This document shows, one piece after another, positions 1 through 8,554 of a stretch of 64,000 nucleotides of DNA (position 1 is the stretch's first letter; every line of letters begins with the position of its first letter). The DNA lies in contig NZ_CBDEGB010000002.1 in the NCBI RefSeq assembly GCF_965237655.1, positions 310,001-374,000 on the forward strand. Direction: 5' to 3'. Below the pieces are notes generated by a model. It ran no database searches. It was not told the origin of the DNA and saw only the letters and a program-made list of their open reading frames with translations. This DNA comes from Poriferisodalis sp965237655. GTDB lineage: Bacteria; Actinomycetota; Acidimicrobiia; Acidimicrobiales; Poriferisodalaceae. A program made the position numbers and the translations under genes.

Positions 1-288
1 GGCGAAATCACGGCGGCAGTCTCGTTGGCAGTCGCAGCGGCGATCCTGGCTGAATCAGTTCTGAGCTTTCTCGGCCTCGGCGTCAGCCCAGTGCACGGTG
101 CCACCTGGGGCAACATGCTCGGCGGCAATGAGGGGCTGGTGACGACTGCGCCTTGGCTCGTGTGGGCCCCCGGTTTGGCCATTGTGATCACCGTCCTGTC
201 GGTCAACTACGTCGGCGACGGCCTGCGAGACGCCTTCGATGTCAAGGTGGAAGTACGTCATCAAACGCCCGCCGATCCCCAGGCGTGA
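1..288 (+). CDS. ABC transporter permease, DppC type (C-terminal part only)
   Basis: The reading frame is open from base 1 to a stop at 286-288, so only the last 95 codons of a longer gene are visible. The segment ESVLSFLGLGVSP, then TWGNML, then APWLVWAPGLAIVITVLSVNYVGDGLRDAFD, is the conserved end of the inner-membrane permease of peptide/nickel (Dpp/Opp/Nik) importers. It holds part of the EAA-like cytoplasmic loop, the last transmembrane helix and the usual GDgLRDalD tail. The protein would pair with a DppB-type permease and ATPases upstream, outside the window. The substrate cannot be inferred. The gene after it (HU) is unrelated, so this is probably the operon's last or penultimate permease gene. 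Confidence 0.85.
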   Translation, partial: GEITAAVSLAVAAAILAESVLSFLGLGVSPVHGATWGNMLGGNEGLVTTAPWLVWAPGLAIVITVLSVNYVGDGLRDAFDVKVEVRHQTPADPQA

Positions 289-397
289 GGTGCGTCGGAG
301 CCCTCATACCGGTAGACAGCGGGCCGCAATTCCACCACTTCGGCCTGTTTGTGTGCTGAGGTGATACCCCGAATCCCTTTGTGAGAGGAACTGGACC

Positions 398-679
398 GTG
401 GCCAACAAGGCAGAGACCATTAAGGCGGTAGCCGCTCAAGCCGGTGTAACTGCGGGCGACGCAGAGCGGACGCTGTCAGCGTTCTTCGATCTCGTCGCGG
501 CGGAGGTGAAGGCCGGTGGCAAGATCACCTGGCCAGGATTCGGCGCCTTTTCCATGTCCGAACGTGGCGCCCGGATGGGACGCAACCCCCAGACCGGCGA
601 GTCCATCGAGATTGGCCCGAGCCGCTCGTTGAAGCTGGCAACCGCGGCTGCCATGAAGAAGCAGCTGATGGAGGGCTGA
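398..679 (+). CDS. HU-family DNA-binding protein
   Basis: A 93-residue protein, the normal length for the HU/IHF family, which bends and compacts DNA as a dimer in the nucleoid. The N-terminal helices are followed by the family signature around GKITWPGFGAFSMSERGARMGRNPQTG (the usual GFGtF..r.RaaR.grNPqTGe), including the intercalating R-N-P tip of the beta arm. It lacks the Lys/Ala-rich C-terminal tail of mycobacterial HupB. The start is GTG, with a GAGAGGAAC-like ribosome site 8-15 bases upstream. It stands alone and converges on the MFS gene. Family assignment is secure; HU versus IHF-like specificity is not resolved. Confidence 0.93.
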   Translation: MANKAETIKAVAAQAGVTAGDAERTLSAFFDLVAAEVKAGGKITWPGFGAFSMSERGARMGRNPQTGESIEIGPSRSLKLATAAAMKKQLMEG

Positions 680-693
680 GCCAGCGCTCAGCC
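674..693. terminator. Hairpin between convergent genes
   Basis: GGCTGAG (674-680) and CTCAGCC (687-693) form a perfect 7-bp stem with a 6-base loop, exactly spanning the facing stop codons of the HU gene and the MFS gene. A second GC-rich inverted repeat (GGCGCC...GGCGCC, 698-715) follows. No T-tract is present, so it would be a bidirectional, GC-only terminator. Confidence 0.4.
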
Positions 694-2001
694 AGTCGGC
701 GCCTGCTGCGGCGCCGTACTTCGAGAACGGCGCATCGTCGCCATGCAGAGGCATGACGTGAGGGCCATCACCGCGATGACTCCGTAGGTCGCGTCGAAAT
801 TGCCTGTCCTGTCAGCGAGCCAACCGCTCGCCGCTGGACCGATGACGGCCACCGGGCCATAGAACATTGTCATCGTGCCGAGCACAGCCGCAAACGTGCG
901 GTCGGCAACGTGATCGCTCACAAACGTGGCGGTAAGCGATGGGTAGGCGAACGATGCGCCGCCGAACACGACCACGGCGGCGACGATGATTGCTGCATTG
1001 GGAACGCGCGCCGCCAGCACGACACCGGTGCATGCGCTGATGGCCATCACGGTCGCCATCGTGGCGGGACGGCCCATGCGATCGCTGAGACGGCCGAACG
1101 CCAAAGCGCCGACCATCGAACCCGCCCCCATGCCGGAGAACACCAGCGTGGCGGCCAAGCGGTCGAAGCCGTGGTCGCGCTCGAGTGCCAGACCCAGGAA
1201 GTTTGCGAACGACGACGTCGTATAGGCGAAGGCCATGTACGCCACGACGGTCCGCTTCCAGCCCTGAATCTGCCGCAACGCTGCGAGTCCGCCGACGGCG
1301 TCTACCCGTTCGGTTCTCCCCACCCTGACGAACAGCGTCAGCGCAACGAGCAGCAGTATCGAGATCGCTGCCTCGCCCAGCCAGAGCGGCCGCCAGATCG
1401 CGTCGCTGCCAGCCACGTTGCGCATCGCCGCAGTTGCCAGGGGAACGCCGATGAATGCTGCGCCCATGGTGGCGGTGAGCACGCCGAGCGCGGCGCCGCG
1501 CCGAGCCGCAGGCACTCCCTCGCTGGCGATGACTGGAGCGGTGAGCCAGATACCCCCGCCGCCGAGGCCCGCCAGTGCAGTTCCGATCACCACAGCGAAC
1601 GGAGACGACGCCGTTCCCACCACGACGAGGCCGATCGTCGACGTGACGATGCCGGCTCGCAGAAGCGTGAACGGTTCGACACGGCCCGCGCTGAACGTGA
1701 CGATCACTACACCCGTGAAGTAGGCGCCCATATTCGTCGAACCGAGTGCGCCGACCAGCGTGTCGCTCAGCCCGAGTTCGGGGGCCATGGCGGGGAGCAG
1801 TACTCCGATGGTGGCCCGACCGAAGATGTGCGATACCACCCCGGAGAAGGCCACGAGCACGACGCGGCCCCAGCGCACGCGGTCGAAGTCGACCCCGTCG
1901 CCGACCGCATCGGCAGCTGCCGCCGAGCCCAGTGTCGGCACGGCATCGCCCAGTCCTGTCGCTGCGGGCGTGACCCTGAAGGCGTCGCGCAAGCGGCCCA
2001 T
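688..2001 (-). CDS. MFS transporter (12-helix type)
   Basis: A 437-residue integral membrane protein of the major facilitator superfamily. Early helices contain VLLPAMAPELGLSDTLVGALGS, and the loop after helix 8 has the MFS-type GRLSDRMGRP motif. Hydrophobic segments alternate throughout, consistent with about 12 helices. The open frame extends to 2088, but an ATG at 2001 is preferred because longer versions overlap the P450 gene and add a non-hydrophobic, unconserved leader. It begins 17 bases after the P450 stop, so the two are probably one transcript and the transporter may export or import the P450's substrate or product. That link is inference; no substrate is recognisable. Confidence 0.8.
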   Translation of the reverse strand: MGRLRDAFRVTPAATGLGDAVPTLGSAAAADAVGDGVDFDRVRWGRVVLVAFSGVVSHIFGRATIGVLLPAMAPELGLSDTLVGALGSTNMGAYFTGVVIVTFSAGRVEPFTLLRAGIVTSTIGLVVVGTASSPFAVVIGTALAGLGGGGIWLTAPVIASEGVPAARRGAALGVLTATMGAAFIGVPLATAAMRNVAGSDAIWRPLWLGEAAISILLLVALTLFVRVGRTERVDAVGGLAALRQIQGWKRTVVAYMAFAYTTSSFANFLGLALERDHGFDRLAATLVFSGMGAGSMVGALAFGRLSDRMGRPATMATVMAISACTGVVLAARVPNAAIIVAAVVVFGGASFAYPSLTATFVSDHVADRTFAAVLGTMTMFYGPVAVIGPAASGWLADRTGNFDATYGVIAVMALTSCLCMATMRRSRSTAPQQAPTG

Positions 2002-2018
2002 CTGCGCAGTGGCTGGGG

Positions 2019-3236
2019 TCAGTGCCCCGGCGTGAACCTGATGGGCAGAACCGCCGGACCCCAGATCCCGTTCGAGAGCGGCTTCCACTCGACGTTGCCG
2101 TCGAGCTCAAGGTTCGGCATGCGGCGTGCGATGGCCTTGAATGCCTCCTGCAGCTCTGCCCGGGCCAAGAAGGCCCCCAAGCAGTGATGGATGCCGCTGC
2201 CGAAGGTCATGTGCGGGGTGCCTGAACGGCGCGTGATGTCGAAGTCTGTGGGCTCGACGAACTTCTCGCCGTCGTAGTTGGCGCCCACAAGGCTAGGGAA
2301 GATGAAGGTGTTGGCCGGGAACTCGATGTCGCGGTAGGTGATCGGCCCGCTGGCGTAACGAGCCGTGCCGCGTATCGCGCCGAGATACCGCATGACTTCT
2401 TCGACGGCTCCCGGTGCCAACGATGGATCGTCCGCCAGGACTCGGAACTGTTCAGGGTGCTGTGCGAACAGCGCCACCGCGCACGCGAGCTGGTTGCGAG
2501 TCGTGTCGGTGCCTGCCAACAGCAACGAGTTGGCGAGCGACAACAACTCCTCCGTCGACAGCCGATCGCCTGCTTCGGACACGGCGATGAGATCGGACAG
2601 CAGGTCGTCACGCGGCGCCGCTCGGCGCTCGGCGATGAGCGCCGTCATGTAAGCCTCCATCTCGCTCTGCGCAGCGACGATGGCCGGACCGTCCCGGTGG
2701 AGGTTGCCGTTGAAGATGCGGAAAATGTCAGTCGCCAAGCGTCCGAACAGCTTCCAGTCCTCGCGAGGAGCACCCAGCATCTCGCAGATGATCGGGATCG
2801 GATACGGCTCGCACACCTCGCTGACGAACTCGGCCTCTCCCCGTGCGCAGATCGGATCGAGCAACTCGTCGATGACCTCGGCCATGAAGGGTCGCAGTCG
2901 CTCGGCTGATTTCGGTGTGAAGGCGGGTCCGACGAGGCGACGGATCCGGTGGTGTTCGTCACCTTCCATGGCCAAGATGTTTCGGCCCGAGCGCCGCCTG
3001 AAGTCCGGGTCGTCGTAGCCCTGCATCTCCGCGATCAGCCCGATGGCCGAGTACCAGCGGTCGTCGCGCAGCATGGCGGTTGCGTCGTCGTAGCGAGTGA
3101 TGACGTAGCCCAGCGGCGTCCGCGCAATCCAGTTGTCGTCTTCGAGCAGGCCGAGCAGCAGCTGACGCTGCTCCTCCCATGTGACCGGATCGAGGTCCAG
3201 TTCGGGCATCTCCACATCGGCAACCGGCACAGCCAT
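2019..3236 (-). CDS. Cytochrome P450
   Basis: A 405-residue soluble bacterial P450 of typical length. It uses O2 and two electrons from a ferredoxin partner to hydroxylate an organic substrate. Visible motifs are the I-helix oxygen-activation site AGTDTT (residues about 241-246), the K-helix ExxR (E280-R283, in EEVMRY) and the heme-ligand loop FGSGIHHCLG with Cys about 352. No ferredoxin or ferredoxin reductase gene lies in the window, so electrons must come from elsewhere. It is followed 17 bases later by an MFS transporter. It diverges from the crotonase gene over a 73-bp spacer that must hold both promoters. Substrate unknown; CYP family not assigned. Confidence 0.93.
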   Translation of the reverse strand: MAVPVADVEMPELDLDPVTWEEQRQLLLGLLEDDNWIARTPLGYVITRYDDATAMLRDDRWYSAIGLIAEMQGYDDPDFRRRSGRNILAMEGDEHHRIRRLVGPAFTPKSAERLRPFMAEVIDELLDPICARGEAEFVSEVCEPYPIPIICEMLGAPREDWKLFGRLATDIFRIFNGNLHRDGPAIVAAQSEMEAYMTALIAERRAAPRDDLLSDLIAVSEAGDRLSTEELLSLANSLLLAGTDTTRNQLACAVALFAQHPEQFRVLADDPSLAPGAVEEVMRYLGAIRGTARYASGPITYRDIEFPANTFIFPSLVGANYDGEKFVEPTDFDITRRSGTPHMTFGSGIHHCLGAFLARAELQEAFKAIARRMPNLELDGNVEWKPLSNGIWGPAVLPIRFTPGH

Positions 3237-3309
3237 GGGCGCACCCTAACCAGCCCTGCACTGGCCTCGGCTCGGGCACGCCGGGAGGCGCAGCCGTAGC
3301 ATTCGCACG

Positions 3310-4062
3310 ATGAATGACGCAGGCACACCGGGCAATGGCACATCAGGCAATGGGGAATCAGGCAATGGCACGGTCTCAGCTGAACGACACGGCAGCGTGC
3401 TGCTGGTCCGGGTGGACGACGGCAAGGCGAACGCGTTCTCGGTGTCGATGCTGGCGGCGCTGGACGCGCAGATCGATGCAGCCGAGGCCGATGACGGCAT
3501 CGGTGCGGTGGTCATCGCCGGCAACCAACGGGCCTTCTTTGCCGGGTTCGACCTCAACGTGATCCGCGGCGGCGACCGTGCTGCGATGACCGAGCTGGTG
3601 TCAGCGGGTGGCGCAATGGTGCGGCGGGCCTACGGCTCATCGGTACCCGTGGTGGCAGCATGCACTGGCCATGCCGTTGCAGCGGGAGCGTTGCTGCTGC
3701 TGGGCTGCGACCATCGCGTCGGCCCCGATGCGCCCGTGCGGATCGGGCTGAACGAAGTGGCGATAGCGCTGACGCTGCCGGACTGGGCCATGGCGATTTC
3801 CAAGGAACGCCTGCCCAAGCGTCACCTGCAGCGCTGCGTGGCGAACGCCCGCCTGCTGGACGGCGTGGGTGCGACGCAAGCTGGCTTCCTCGACGAGGCG
3901 GTGGCGCCGGATGCGGTCGTCGAGCGGGCGCTCGAGGTCGCTGCGGAGCTGGCCGACACGCTGGACCCCCGTGCCTACGCCGGCACAGTGCGGGCACTGC
4001 GCGGCGACGTGCTTGCCGAGATGGACGCATCCGTCGAACGAGACCGCGCCTCGGCGGCATGA
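3310..4062 (+). CDS. Enoyl-CoA hydratase/isomerase (crotonase) family protein
   Basis: A 250-residue crotonase-fold protein. The oxyanion-hole segments are recognisable: FFAGFDLNVI and GHAVAAGALLLLGCDHRVG. The Glu of GLNEV sits where the first catalytic Glu of enoyl-CoA hydratases falls. The second (about 20 residues later) is not obvious, so isomerase, hydrolase or another crotonase activity is possible. The first 22 codons contain three 15-bp tandem units (3331-3375) encoding Gly-Asn-Gly-rich sequence, so translation may really begin at the GTG just after them. The gene precedes an MDR oxidoreductase by 35 bases in the same direction, suggesting joint use in acyl-CoA metabolism. Confidence 0.82.
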   Translation: MNDAGTPGNGTSGNGESGNGTVSAERHGSVLLVRVDDGKANAFSVSMLAALDAQIDAAEADDGIGAVVIAGNQRAFFAGFDLNVIRGGDRAAMTELVSAGGAMVRRAYGSSVPVVAACTGHAVAAGALLLLGCDHRVGPDAPVRIGLNEVAIALTLPDWAMAISKERLPKRHLQRCVANARLLDGVGATQAGFLDEAVAPDAVVERALEVAAELADTLDPRAYAGTVRALRGDVLAEMDASVERDRASAA

Positions 4063-4097
4063 GAGACCGATGAAGGTCGGCGAATAGGGGCACTGCG

Positions 4098-5117
4098 ATG
4101 AAAGCAATCGTCTTCTCGGAGCACGGCGACATCGATGTGCTGTCGTATCGCGACATCGACACGCCCGAGTTGCAACCCGGCGAAGTGCGGATCGCGGTGC
4201 GGGCCTGCTCGCTGAACTACCACGACGTATTCACACGCCGGGGAATGCCAGGGATCAGGGTGCCGCTGCCGGGCATCCCGGGCTGTGACGCCGCAGGGCA
4301 GGTTGCCGAGCTCGGTCCAGGTGTCGAGGGATGGTCGGTGGGCGACCGGGTGCTCGCAGACCCGGTCCATTGGGACCGCGGGAGCGGCAAGTTCTCCATG
4401 ATCGGCGACACCCTGTGGGGCGCCTATGCCGAGTACGTCACCGTGAGCGAAAGCCAGCTGATCTCGCTGCCCGACGACGTTTCTTACGAGGATGCTTCGT
4501 GCCTGCCGGTCGCGTACGGCACCGCCCACCGGATGATGATCACCCGCGGCGAGGTCGGCCCCGACGACTCCGTGCTGATCCTGGGCGCCAGCGGGGGAGT
4601 GGGCACCAGCGCGTTGCTGATCTCGGTGTTGCGCGGTGCGAAAGTGATCGCTGCAGCGGGCACCGACGAGAAGTGCCAGCGCCTCGCTGACCTGGGCGCC
4701 GACGAGACGATCAATTACTCCGAGGTCGACATTGCCCGCTATTGCCGAGAACAGACCGGCGGCCTGTTCGGCGGGGGCGGCTACGACGTGGTGGTCAATT
4801 TCACCGGCGGCGACACCTGGGCCCGTTCGCTGCGATGCGTGCGGCAGGGCGGGCGTGTCCTGACCTGCGGCGCTACCGCTGGCTACAACCCGCCGACTGA
4901 CCTTCGCTTCATCTGGACCGCCGAGATGGACATCCGAGGTTCCAACGGGTGGAAGCGCGACGACCTTGATGAGCTGCTGCGGATGGTGCAGTCGCGCGAG
5001 CTGGTGCCCGTGATCGATTCCCTGGTGCCACTGCCCGACGGCGTCGAGGCTCACCGGGCCATGGAGGAGCGACGCTTCTTCGGCAAGATCGTCATCACCG
5101 CCGACGCCCCCGTCTAA
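4098..5117 (+). CDS. Zinc-free MDR / quinone oxidoreductase-like protein
   Basis: A 339-residue medium-chain dehydrogenase/reductase. It has the N-terminal GroES-like fold (LNYHDVFTRRGMPG, GCDAAGQVAELGPGVEGWSVGDRV) and a Rossmann nucleotide site at GASGGVGTSA followed by ADETINY. The structural-zinc cysteine lobe of alcohol dehydrogenases is absent, which is the usual picture for NADPH quinone reductases and enoyl reductases (QOR/CurA/MecR-like). The reaction is probably NAD(P)H-dependent reduction of an alkene or quinone. It lies 35 bases after the crotonase gene. The ribosome site upstream is weak. Family is secure; substrate unknown. Confidence 0.87.
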   Translation: MKAIVFSEHGDIDVLSYRDIDTPELQPGEVRIAVRACSLNYHDVFTRRGMPGIRVPLPGIPGCDAAGQVAELGPGVEGWSVGDRVLADPVHWDRGSGKFSMIGDTLWGAYAEYVTVSESQLISLPDDVSYEDASCLPVAYGTAHRMMITRGEVGPDDSVLILGASGGVGTSALLISVLRGAKVIAAAGTDEKCQRLADLGADETINYSEVDIARYCREQTGGLFGGGGYDVVVNFTGGDTWARSLRCVRQGGRVLTCGATAGYNPPTDLRFIWTAEMDIRGSNGWKRDDLDELLRMVQSRELVPVIDSLVPLPDGVEAHRAMEERRFFGKIVITADAPV

Positions 5118-5128
5118 ACGTCGCTGCA

Positions 5129-5436
5129 ATGACCCCCCACGGGACGGTGGTGGCTGCCGACGGGGATGAGAACGAGCCCTTCGGCGTCATCGACTTCCGA
5201 TTCCGGCCCATCGGCGCTCGCAGCTGGACGCCGTCCACGACCTATCACTACCTGGATCGGATGACTACGTGACCGCGCTAGCCCGCCAGCTGCCCGACCA
5301 GATCCTGTTCGGGAGCGTCTACCCCAGCTGCGGTCCGCTCACCGACCTGCGCCGCATTGTGGCCAGCTGGGACCTGCCGCCCCACATCGAGCGCAAGTAC
5401 CTGCGCGACAACGCCGCCCGAGTCCTCGGCTTATGA
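5129..5436 (+). pseudogene. Decayed amidohydrolase (N- and C-terminal remnants)
   Basis: Two short frames look like the two ends of one amidohydrolase-2-family gene after a large internal deletion and frameshift. The first, from ATG 5129 to a TGA near 5270, reads MTPHGT...GVIDFRFRP, like the N-terminal metal-binding strand. The second, in the +1 frame to TGA 5434-5436, contains LPDQILFGSVYP and ends HIERKYLRDNAARVLGL, the standard C-terminus of TIM-barrel amidohydrolases (the D-[QR]-[IV]-[LM]-[FW]-G-[ST]-[DV]-[YF]-P strand and the N-A-x-R-[VL]-[LF] tail). About 250 codons are missing compared with intact relatives in this window (382-384 residues). It is not expected to be functional. Confidence 0.65.
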
Positions 5437-5505
5437 GGTTGGCGCCGAACCAATCCGATGACGTCGCGCAGCATCGTCGGCATGCGTGTCTAGTACAGTT
5501 GACAG

Positions 5506-5709
5506 GTGACCGGCGACGAGCTGCTGCGCAGGTTGCGCCGGTCAGGGTGTCAGGTGTTGCGACGGCGAGGATCACATGTACGACTGCGCTGCGGTGACTG
5601 TCTGGCGACCGTGCCGGTACACCCAGGTCGCGACATTCCCGTCGGGACGCTGCGCTCCATCGAGCGCCAGCTTGAATCGTGTCTCGGGAAAGGATGGCTG
5701 AAGCGATGA
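5506..5709 (+). CDS. hicA: HicA-type mRNA interferase toxin
   Basis: A 67-residue protein of the HicA (double-stranded-RNA-binding-like) family, which cleaves mRNA when free of its antitoxin. Features are the N-terminal helix LLRRLRRSGCQVLRRRG, the catalytic-histidine motif GSHVRL, and the C-terminal segment VPVHPGRDIPVGTLRSIERQL typical of HicA. Start GTG. The stop overlaps the start of the HicB gene as ATGA, so the two are translationally coupled in the toxin-first order usual for hicAB. A second, unrelated hicAB copy lies at 32.7-33.3 kb in the opposite orientation. Confidence 0.88.
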   Translation: MTGDELLRRLRRSGCQVLRRRGSHVRLRCGDCLATVPVHPGRDIPVGTLRSIERQLESCLGKGWLKR

Positions 5710-6080
5710 CGGCGTATGCGGTGACATACCGTCGGGATGCCGATGATGACGCATGGCTCGTCGAGATCGAAGGCATGGCAGACGTGCACACGTTCGGTCG
5801 AACGCTTGACGAGGCGGCAACCAACGTTCGTGAAGCCATCGCCGTCACTGTGGACGACGACCCTTGGCAATTGGAACTCGACGAGCACTTCGATGTTGTC
5901 GACGTCGATATCGACGAGCTGGCGAGACTTCGTGACCAGGCTCAAGAGCGGCAAGAAATCTATTTGGCCCGACAGCGCGCCGCGGCCTTGCGACTCGCCG
6001 ATGCGGGTATCTCACGACGCGACTCGGCCCGGATGCTCGGCGTGTCGCACCAGCGCGTCCAACAGTTAGTCGCCGGGTGA
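5706..6080 (+). CDS. hicB: HicB-family antitoxin with C-terminal DNA-binding region
   Basis: A 124-residue partner of the preceding HicA. The N-terminal half has the partial RNase-H-like HicB fold (YRRDADDDAWLVEIEGMADVHTFGRTLDEAATNVREAI). The C-terminal part, RLADAGISRRDSARMLGVSHQRVQQL, reads as a helix-turn-helix that should bind the operon's own promoter. The ATG at 5706 is chosen because it overlaps the hicA stop by four bases; an in-frame ATG 27 bases earlier would lie well inside hicA. The HicB part neutralises the toxin and the HTH part likely autoregulates. Confidence 0.85.
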   Translation: MTAYAVTYRRDADDDAWLVEIEGMADVHTFGRTLDEAATNVREAIAVTVDDDPWQLELDEHFDVVDVDIDELARLRDQAQERQEIYLARQRAAALRLADAGISRRDSARMLGVSHQRVQQLVAG

Positions 6081-6177
6081 GCTCGATTCCCATCTGGCCA
6101 GGCAGATCGTCTTCGATCACGACAGGTGCGTCGAGTCAGCCGCTGTCCGAAGTTTCTCAGCCCTCGGCGGCCTGACC

Positions 6178-7590
6178 TTGGACAATCCCGGCGCCACGTC
6201 GAACGCAACTGCGTACCGAACTCTGTTCGTCACGTCGCTCGTTGGCTTCATGGTGGCGCTCGAGATCACCGTCATCGCGCTGGCCCGTGATGAGATCGCG
6301 CAGGCATTCCCGGACGCGTCGGCGGCCATGCTGTCGTGGGTCATCACCGCGTACAACATCGGTGTCGCGTCGGTGCTGCTGCCCGCAGGCTGGATGGCTG
6401 ATCGATTCGGCCGCCGGAAGATGTTCTTGTGGGGACTGGCAATCTTCGCCGTCGGCTCGCTGCTGTCAGGGCTCGCGATTTCCTCTGAGCTGCTGATAGC
6501 GGCGCGTGTACTGCAGTCCTTGGGTGGAGCGCTGCAGTTTCCGTCTGGCCTGGCACTGCTGCTGACAGCGTTTCCGATCGAGCGACGACAGATGGCCATC
6601 GGCGTCTGGGGCGCCATGGGCGGGCTGGCGGCGGCGTTGGGTCCATCAGTGGGTGCGCTTCTCGTCGACGCCCTGGGTTGGCGGTCGGTGTTCCTCATCA
6701 ACGTGCCGGTGGCACTGATGGCCCTGCTGCTCGGACCGACCTGGCTTGCTGAGAGCAGAGGCGAAGGTGTAGCGCGGCGGGTGGACCTCGTGGGTGTGCC
6801 GCTGGCCTCGATTGGCGTCGGAGCCTTCTTGCTGGCCATCGTTCAGGCATCGGACTGGGGTTGGACCAGCCCTGGGACGCTCGCTGCGTGGGCAGCGGGC
6901 GCCGTGCTGCTGTGCCTGTTTGTCCTGCGCGCGCATCGCCACCCAGCGCCGCTGTTCGACCTGGGCTTGTTCCGGCTCCGCAGCTATCTCGTCGGCAATC
7001 TCGGCACCGTCAACTTCGCGACGGCCTTCTTTGCGTGGCTGATCGTCCTTCCCGAGTTCCTTCAGCGCGCCTGGGGCTGGTCGGTGCTGAGATCGGGATT
7101 CGCCATCGCGCCCGGGCCGATGGTGGCCTCGATGCTTGCCCCGATGGCCGGTCGGTTCGCAGATCGGCTCGGGCCGCGTCCGCTTCTCGTCGTGGGCGGG
7201 CTGATGGGTGTGACATCGGCTGCGATGCACTTGGCGTGGACCGGCACCGAACCCAGCTACCTGATGGGCCTGCTCATTCCCGGTGTGGCCATGGGCCTGT
7301 GCGCCGCGTGCGGTTTCGCGCCGCTCGTCGGTGCGACGATGCGCGATGTGCCCCCACCCCGATATGCGATGGCTGGCGCGGGCCGCACCACCATCTTCCA
7401 ACTCTCGGTGGCACTCGCTGTCGCCGCCGCGATCGGCATCGTCGGCCGACCCGCGTCGCCGGCCGAGTTCCTCGGCGGGATGCGCTGGGTATGGCTGATG
7501 TCGCTCGTCCTGTTTGCCGCCCAAACGCTGCTGTTCGCGACGGCGTACCCCCGGCACGATGGCGTCCCCGTCGCCCAAGCATGTCGTTAG
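6178..7590 (+). CDS. MFS drug exporter-like protein (DHA2 type, about 14 helices)
   Basis: A 470-residue membrane protein resembling the DHA2 (14-spanner) drug:H+ antiporters. The first helix reads LFVTSLVGFMVALEITVIALARDEI, where DHA2 pumps usually have LDxTIVNVALP. It is followed by the MFS motif GWMADRFGRRKMF and the antiporter-like segment LGPSVGALLVDALGWRSVFLINVPVAL. The frame opens at a TTG (6178); the next good candidate, ATG 6250, would cut into helix 1, so TTG is preferred. It stands alone, 97 bases after hicB. The charged/Asp residue of helix 1 is replaced by Glu in LEIT. Substrate unknown. Confidence 0.82.
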   Translation: MDNPGATSNATAYRTLFVTSLVGFMVALEITVIALARDEIAQAFPDASAAMLSWVITAYNIGVASVLLPAGWMADRFGRRKMFLWGLAIFAVGSLLSGLAISSELLIAARVLQSLGGALQFPSGLALLLTAFPIERRQMAIGVWGAMGGLAAALGPSVGALLVDALGWRSVFLINVPVALMALLLGPTWLAESRGEGVARRVDLVGVPLASIGVGAFLLAIVQASDWGWTSPGTLAAWAAGAVLLCLFVLRAHRHPAPLFDLGLFRLRSYLVGNLGTVNFATAFFAWLIVLPEFLQRAWGWSVLRSGFAIAPGPMVASMLAPMAGRFADRLGPRPLLVVGGLMGVTSAAMHLAWTGTEPSYLMGLLIPGVAMGLCAACGFAPLVGATMRDVPPPRYAMAGAGRTTIFQLSVALAVAAAIGIVGRPASPAEFLGGMRWVWLMSLVLFAAQTLLFATAYPRHDGVPVAQACR

Positions 7591-7848
7591 ATGCGGTAAC
7601 TACTTTGAGTTGCGAAGGCAAACGTCCTACCGTGGCAAGATGTTTGGCGTGGCGGAGCGGTGGACCCACCAACCGCGAGGATCGACAACCGCCTCGATGG
7701 GGGGCGCACCACTGCTGCCACCGCCGATGCGACCACGTAGAAGTGGTCGCCCCGTCGCACGTATCGAACACCTCGGAGCGGGTCGATATCCCCGATGCGC
7801 ACATGACCGATTTCCACTAGATCCATCGCAAACAATAGGATTGCTCTC

Positions 7849-8106
7849 ATGAGCGAAACGACCGAAGAAGTGCCGGTCGCCAATCAAGACCCACAGCACC
7901 CAATTTCGGCAACGACGCGGACTCGGATGACAGAATTAATCGCGAGTCTTTGCAGCAGCGCTCAAAGAACAAATACGTCAGCTAACCAAGCCGAGAGCTA
8001 CTCGGCAGCTTTGCGTACGATTCGGACGCAGCTCAGCGGTAGTGGCATGGTAAGTGATCTCTTGAGGTCGAGGAGAGAGGAAGCAGCCAGAGAAGATCTG
8101 CGATGA
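7849..8106 (+). CDS. Small protein, probable antitoxin of the adjacent PIN gene
   Basis: An 85-residue, polar, Ser/Thr/Arg-rich protein with no motif I recognise. The role is inferred from position only: its TGA overlaps the ATG of the following PIN-domain frame as ATGA, the standard antitoxin-toxin arrangement. The C-terminal SDLLRSRREEAAREDLR is charged and helical, like toxin-wrapping antitoxin tails. The region is visibly lower in GC than its neighbours, suggesting acquisition. Because the toxin frame carries a nonsense codon, this may be an orphaned antitoxin. Confidence 0.5.
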   Translation: MSETTEEVPVANQDPQHPISATTRTRMTELIASLCSSAQRTNTSANQAESYSAALRTIRTQLSGSGMVSDLLRSRREEAAREDLR

Positions 8107-8477
8107 GTGTCGTCTTGGATGCATCGGCACTCTTGGCCTATCTTCAAGGCGAGGCGGGCGCAGATGTGGTTGAACAGGCGATGCTGCAAGAAACTGCACT
8201 GTGAGGTGCAGCAAACTGGTCCGAAGTATCTCAGCAGATTCTTGCCGAAGGTCATGATCTTGGGCAGATTGCTGATTTCTTAATGGAGCGTCGATTGATT
8301 GCCATCGTGCCCGTTAATCGTGACGATGCGGAGTGGGCGGCTCGGCGATACGTTCGCGCTGAAGGACTCTCGCTAGCGGATCGTCTCTGTATGGCGCTTG
8401 CTCGTCGCCTGCAATTGGTACTGTTGACTGCTGACAGGGCTTGGGGATCGGATACGTTTATTCGACAAATCAGATGA
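8103..8477 (+). pseudogene. VapC-like PIN toxin with in-frame TGA
   Basis: A PIN-domain ribonuclease frame of 124 codons: it begins VVLDASALLAYLQGE (the first acidic residue of the PIN site). It continues after the stop with NWSEVSQ (the N-W-[AS]-E motif), LSLADRLCMALARRL (the D-R-x-x-x-A-L-A motif) and LLTADRAWG. A TGA at 8202-8204 (codon 34) interrupts it between QETAL and GAANWSEV, with no frame change, so one substitution explains it. The domain order and length are otherwise intact. Unless TGA is read through, only a 33-residue fragment is made. ATGA overlap with the upstream small ORF. Confidence 0.75.
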
Positions 8478-8554
8478 TGTGGATGGTGGATTGCGATTGA
8501 TCTAATCCGTATGGAACTGATGCACTCAAAGCTATTTCTTACTGGGGAACTATA

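Noticed and set aside
910..2187. Long plus-strand frame (425 codons) through the MFS and P450 genes
   Set aside because: It is antisense to two well-supported genes, is very Arg/His/Gly-rich and has no domain features, as shadows of high-GC genes do.
7591..7848. Frame on the minus strand (MRAILLFAMDLVEIGHV..., 7587-7883)
   Set aside because: It runs into the MFS gene and shows no family; kept as intergenic.
8103..8477. PIN toxin as a selenoprotein (TGA as selenocysteine)
   Set aside because: No conserved Cys belongs at that place in PIN domains and no SECIS-like hairpin was seen directly after the TGA; a nonsense mutation is simpler.
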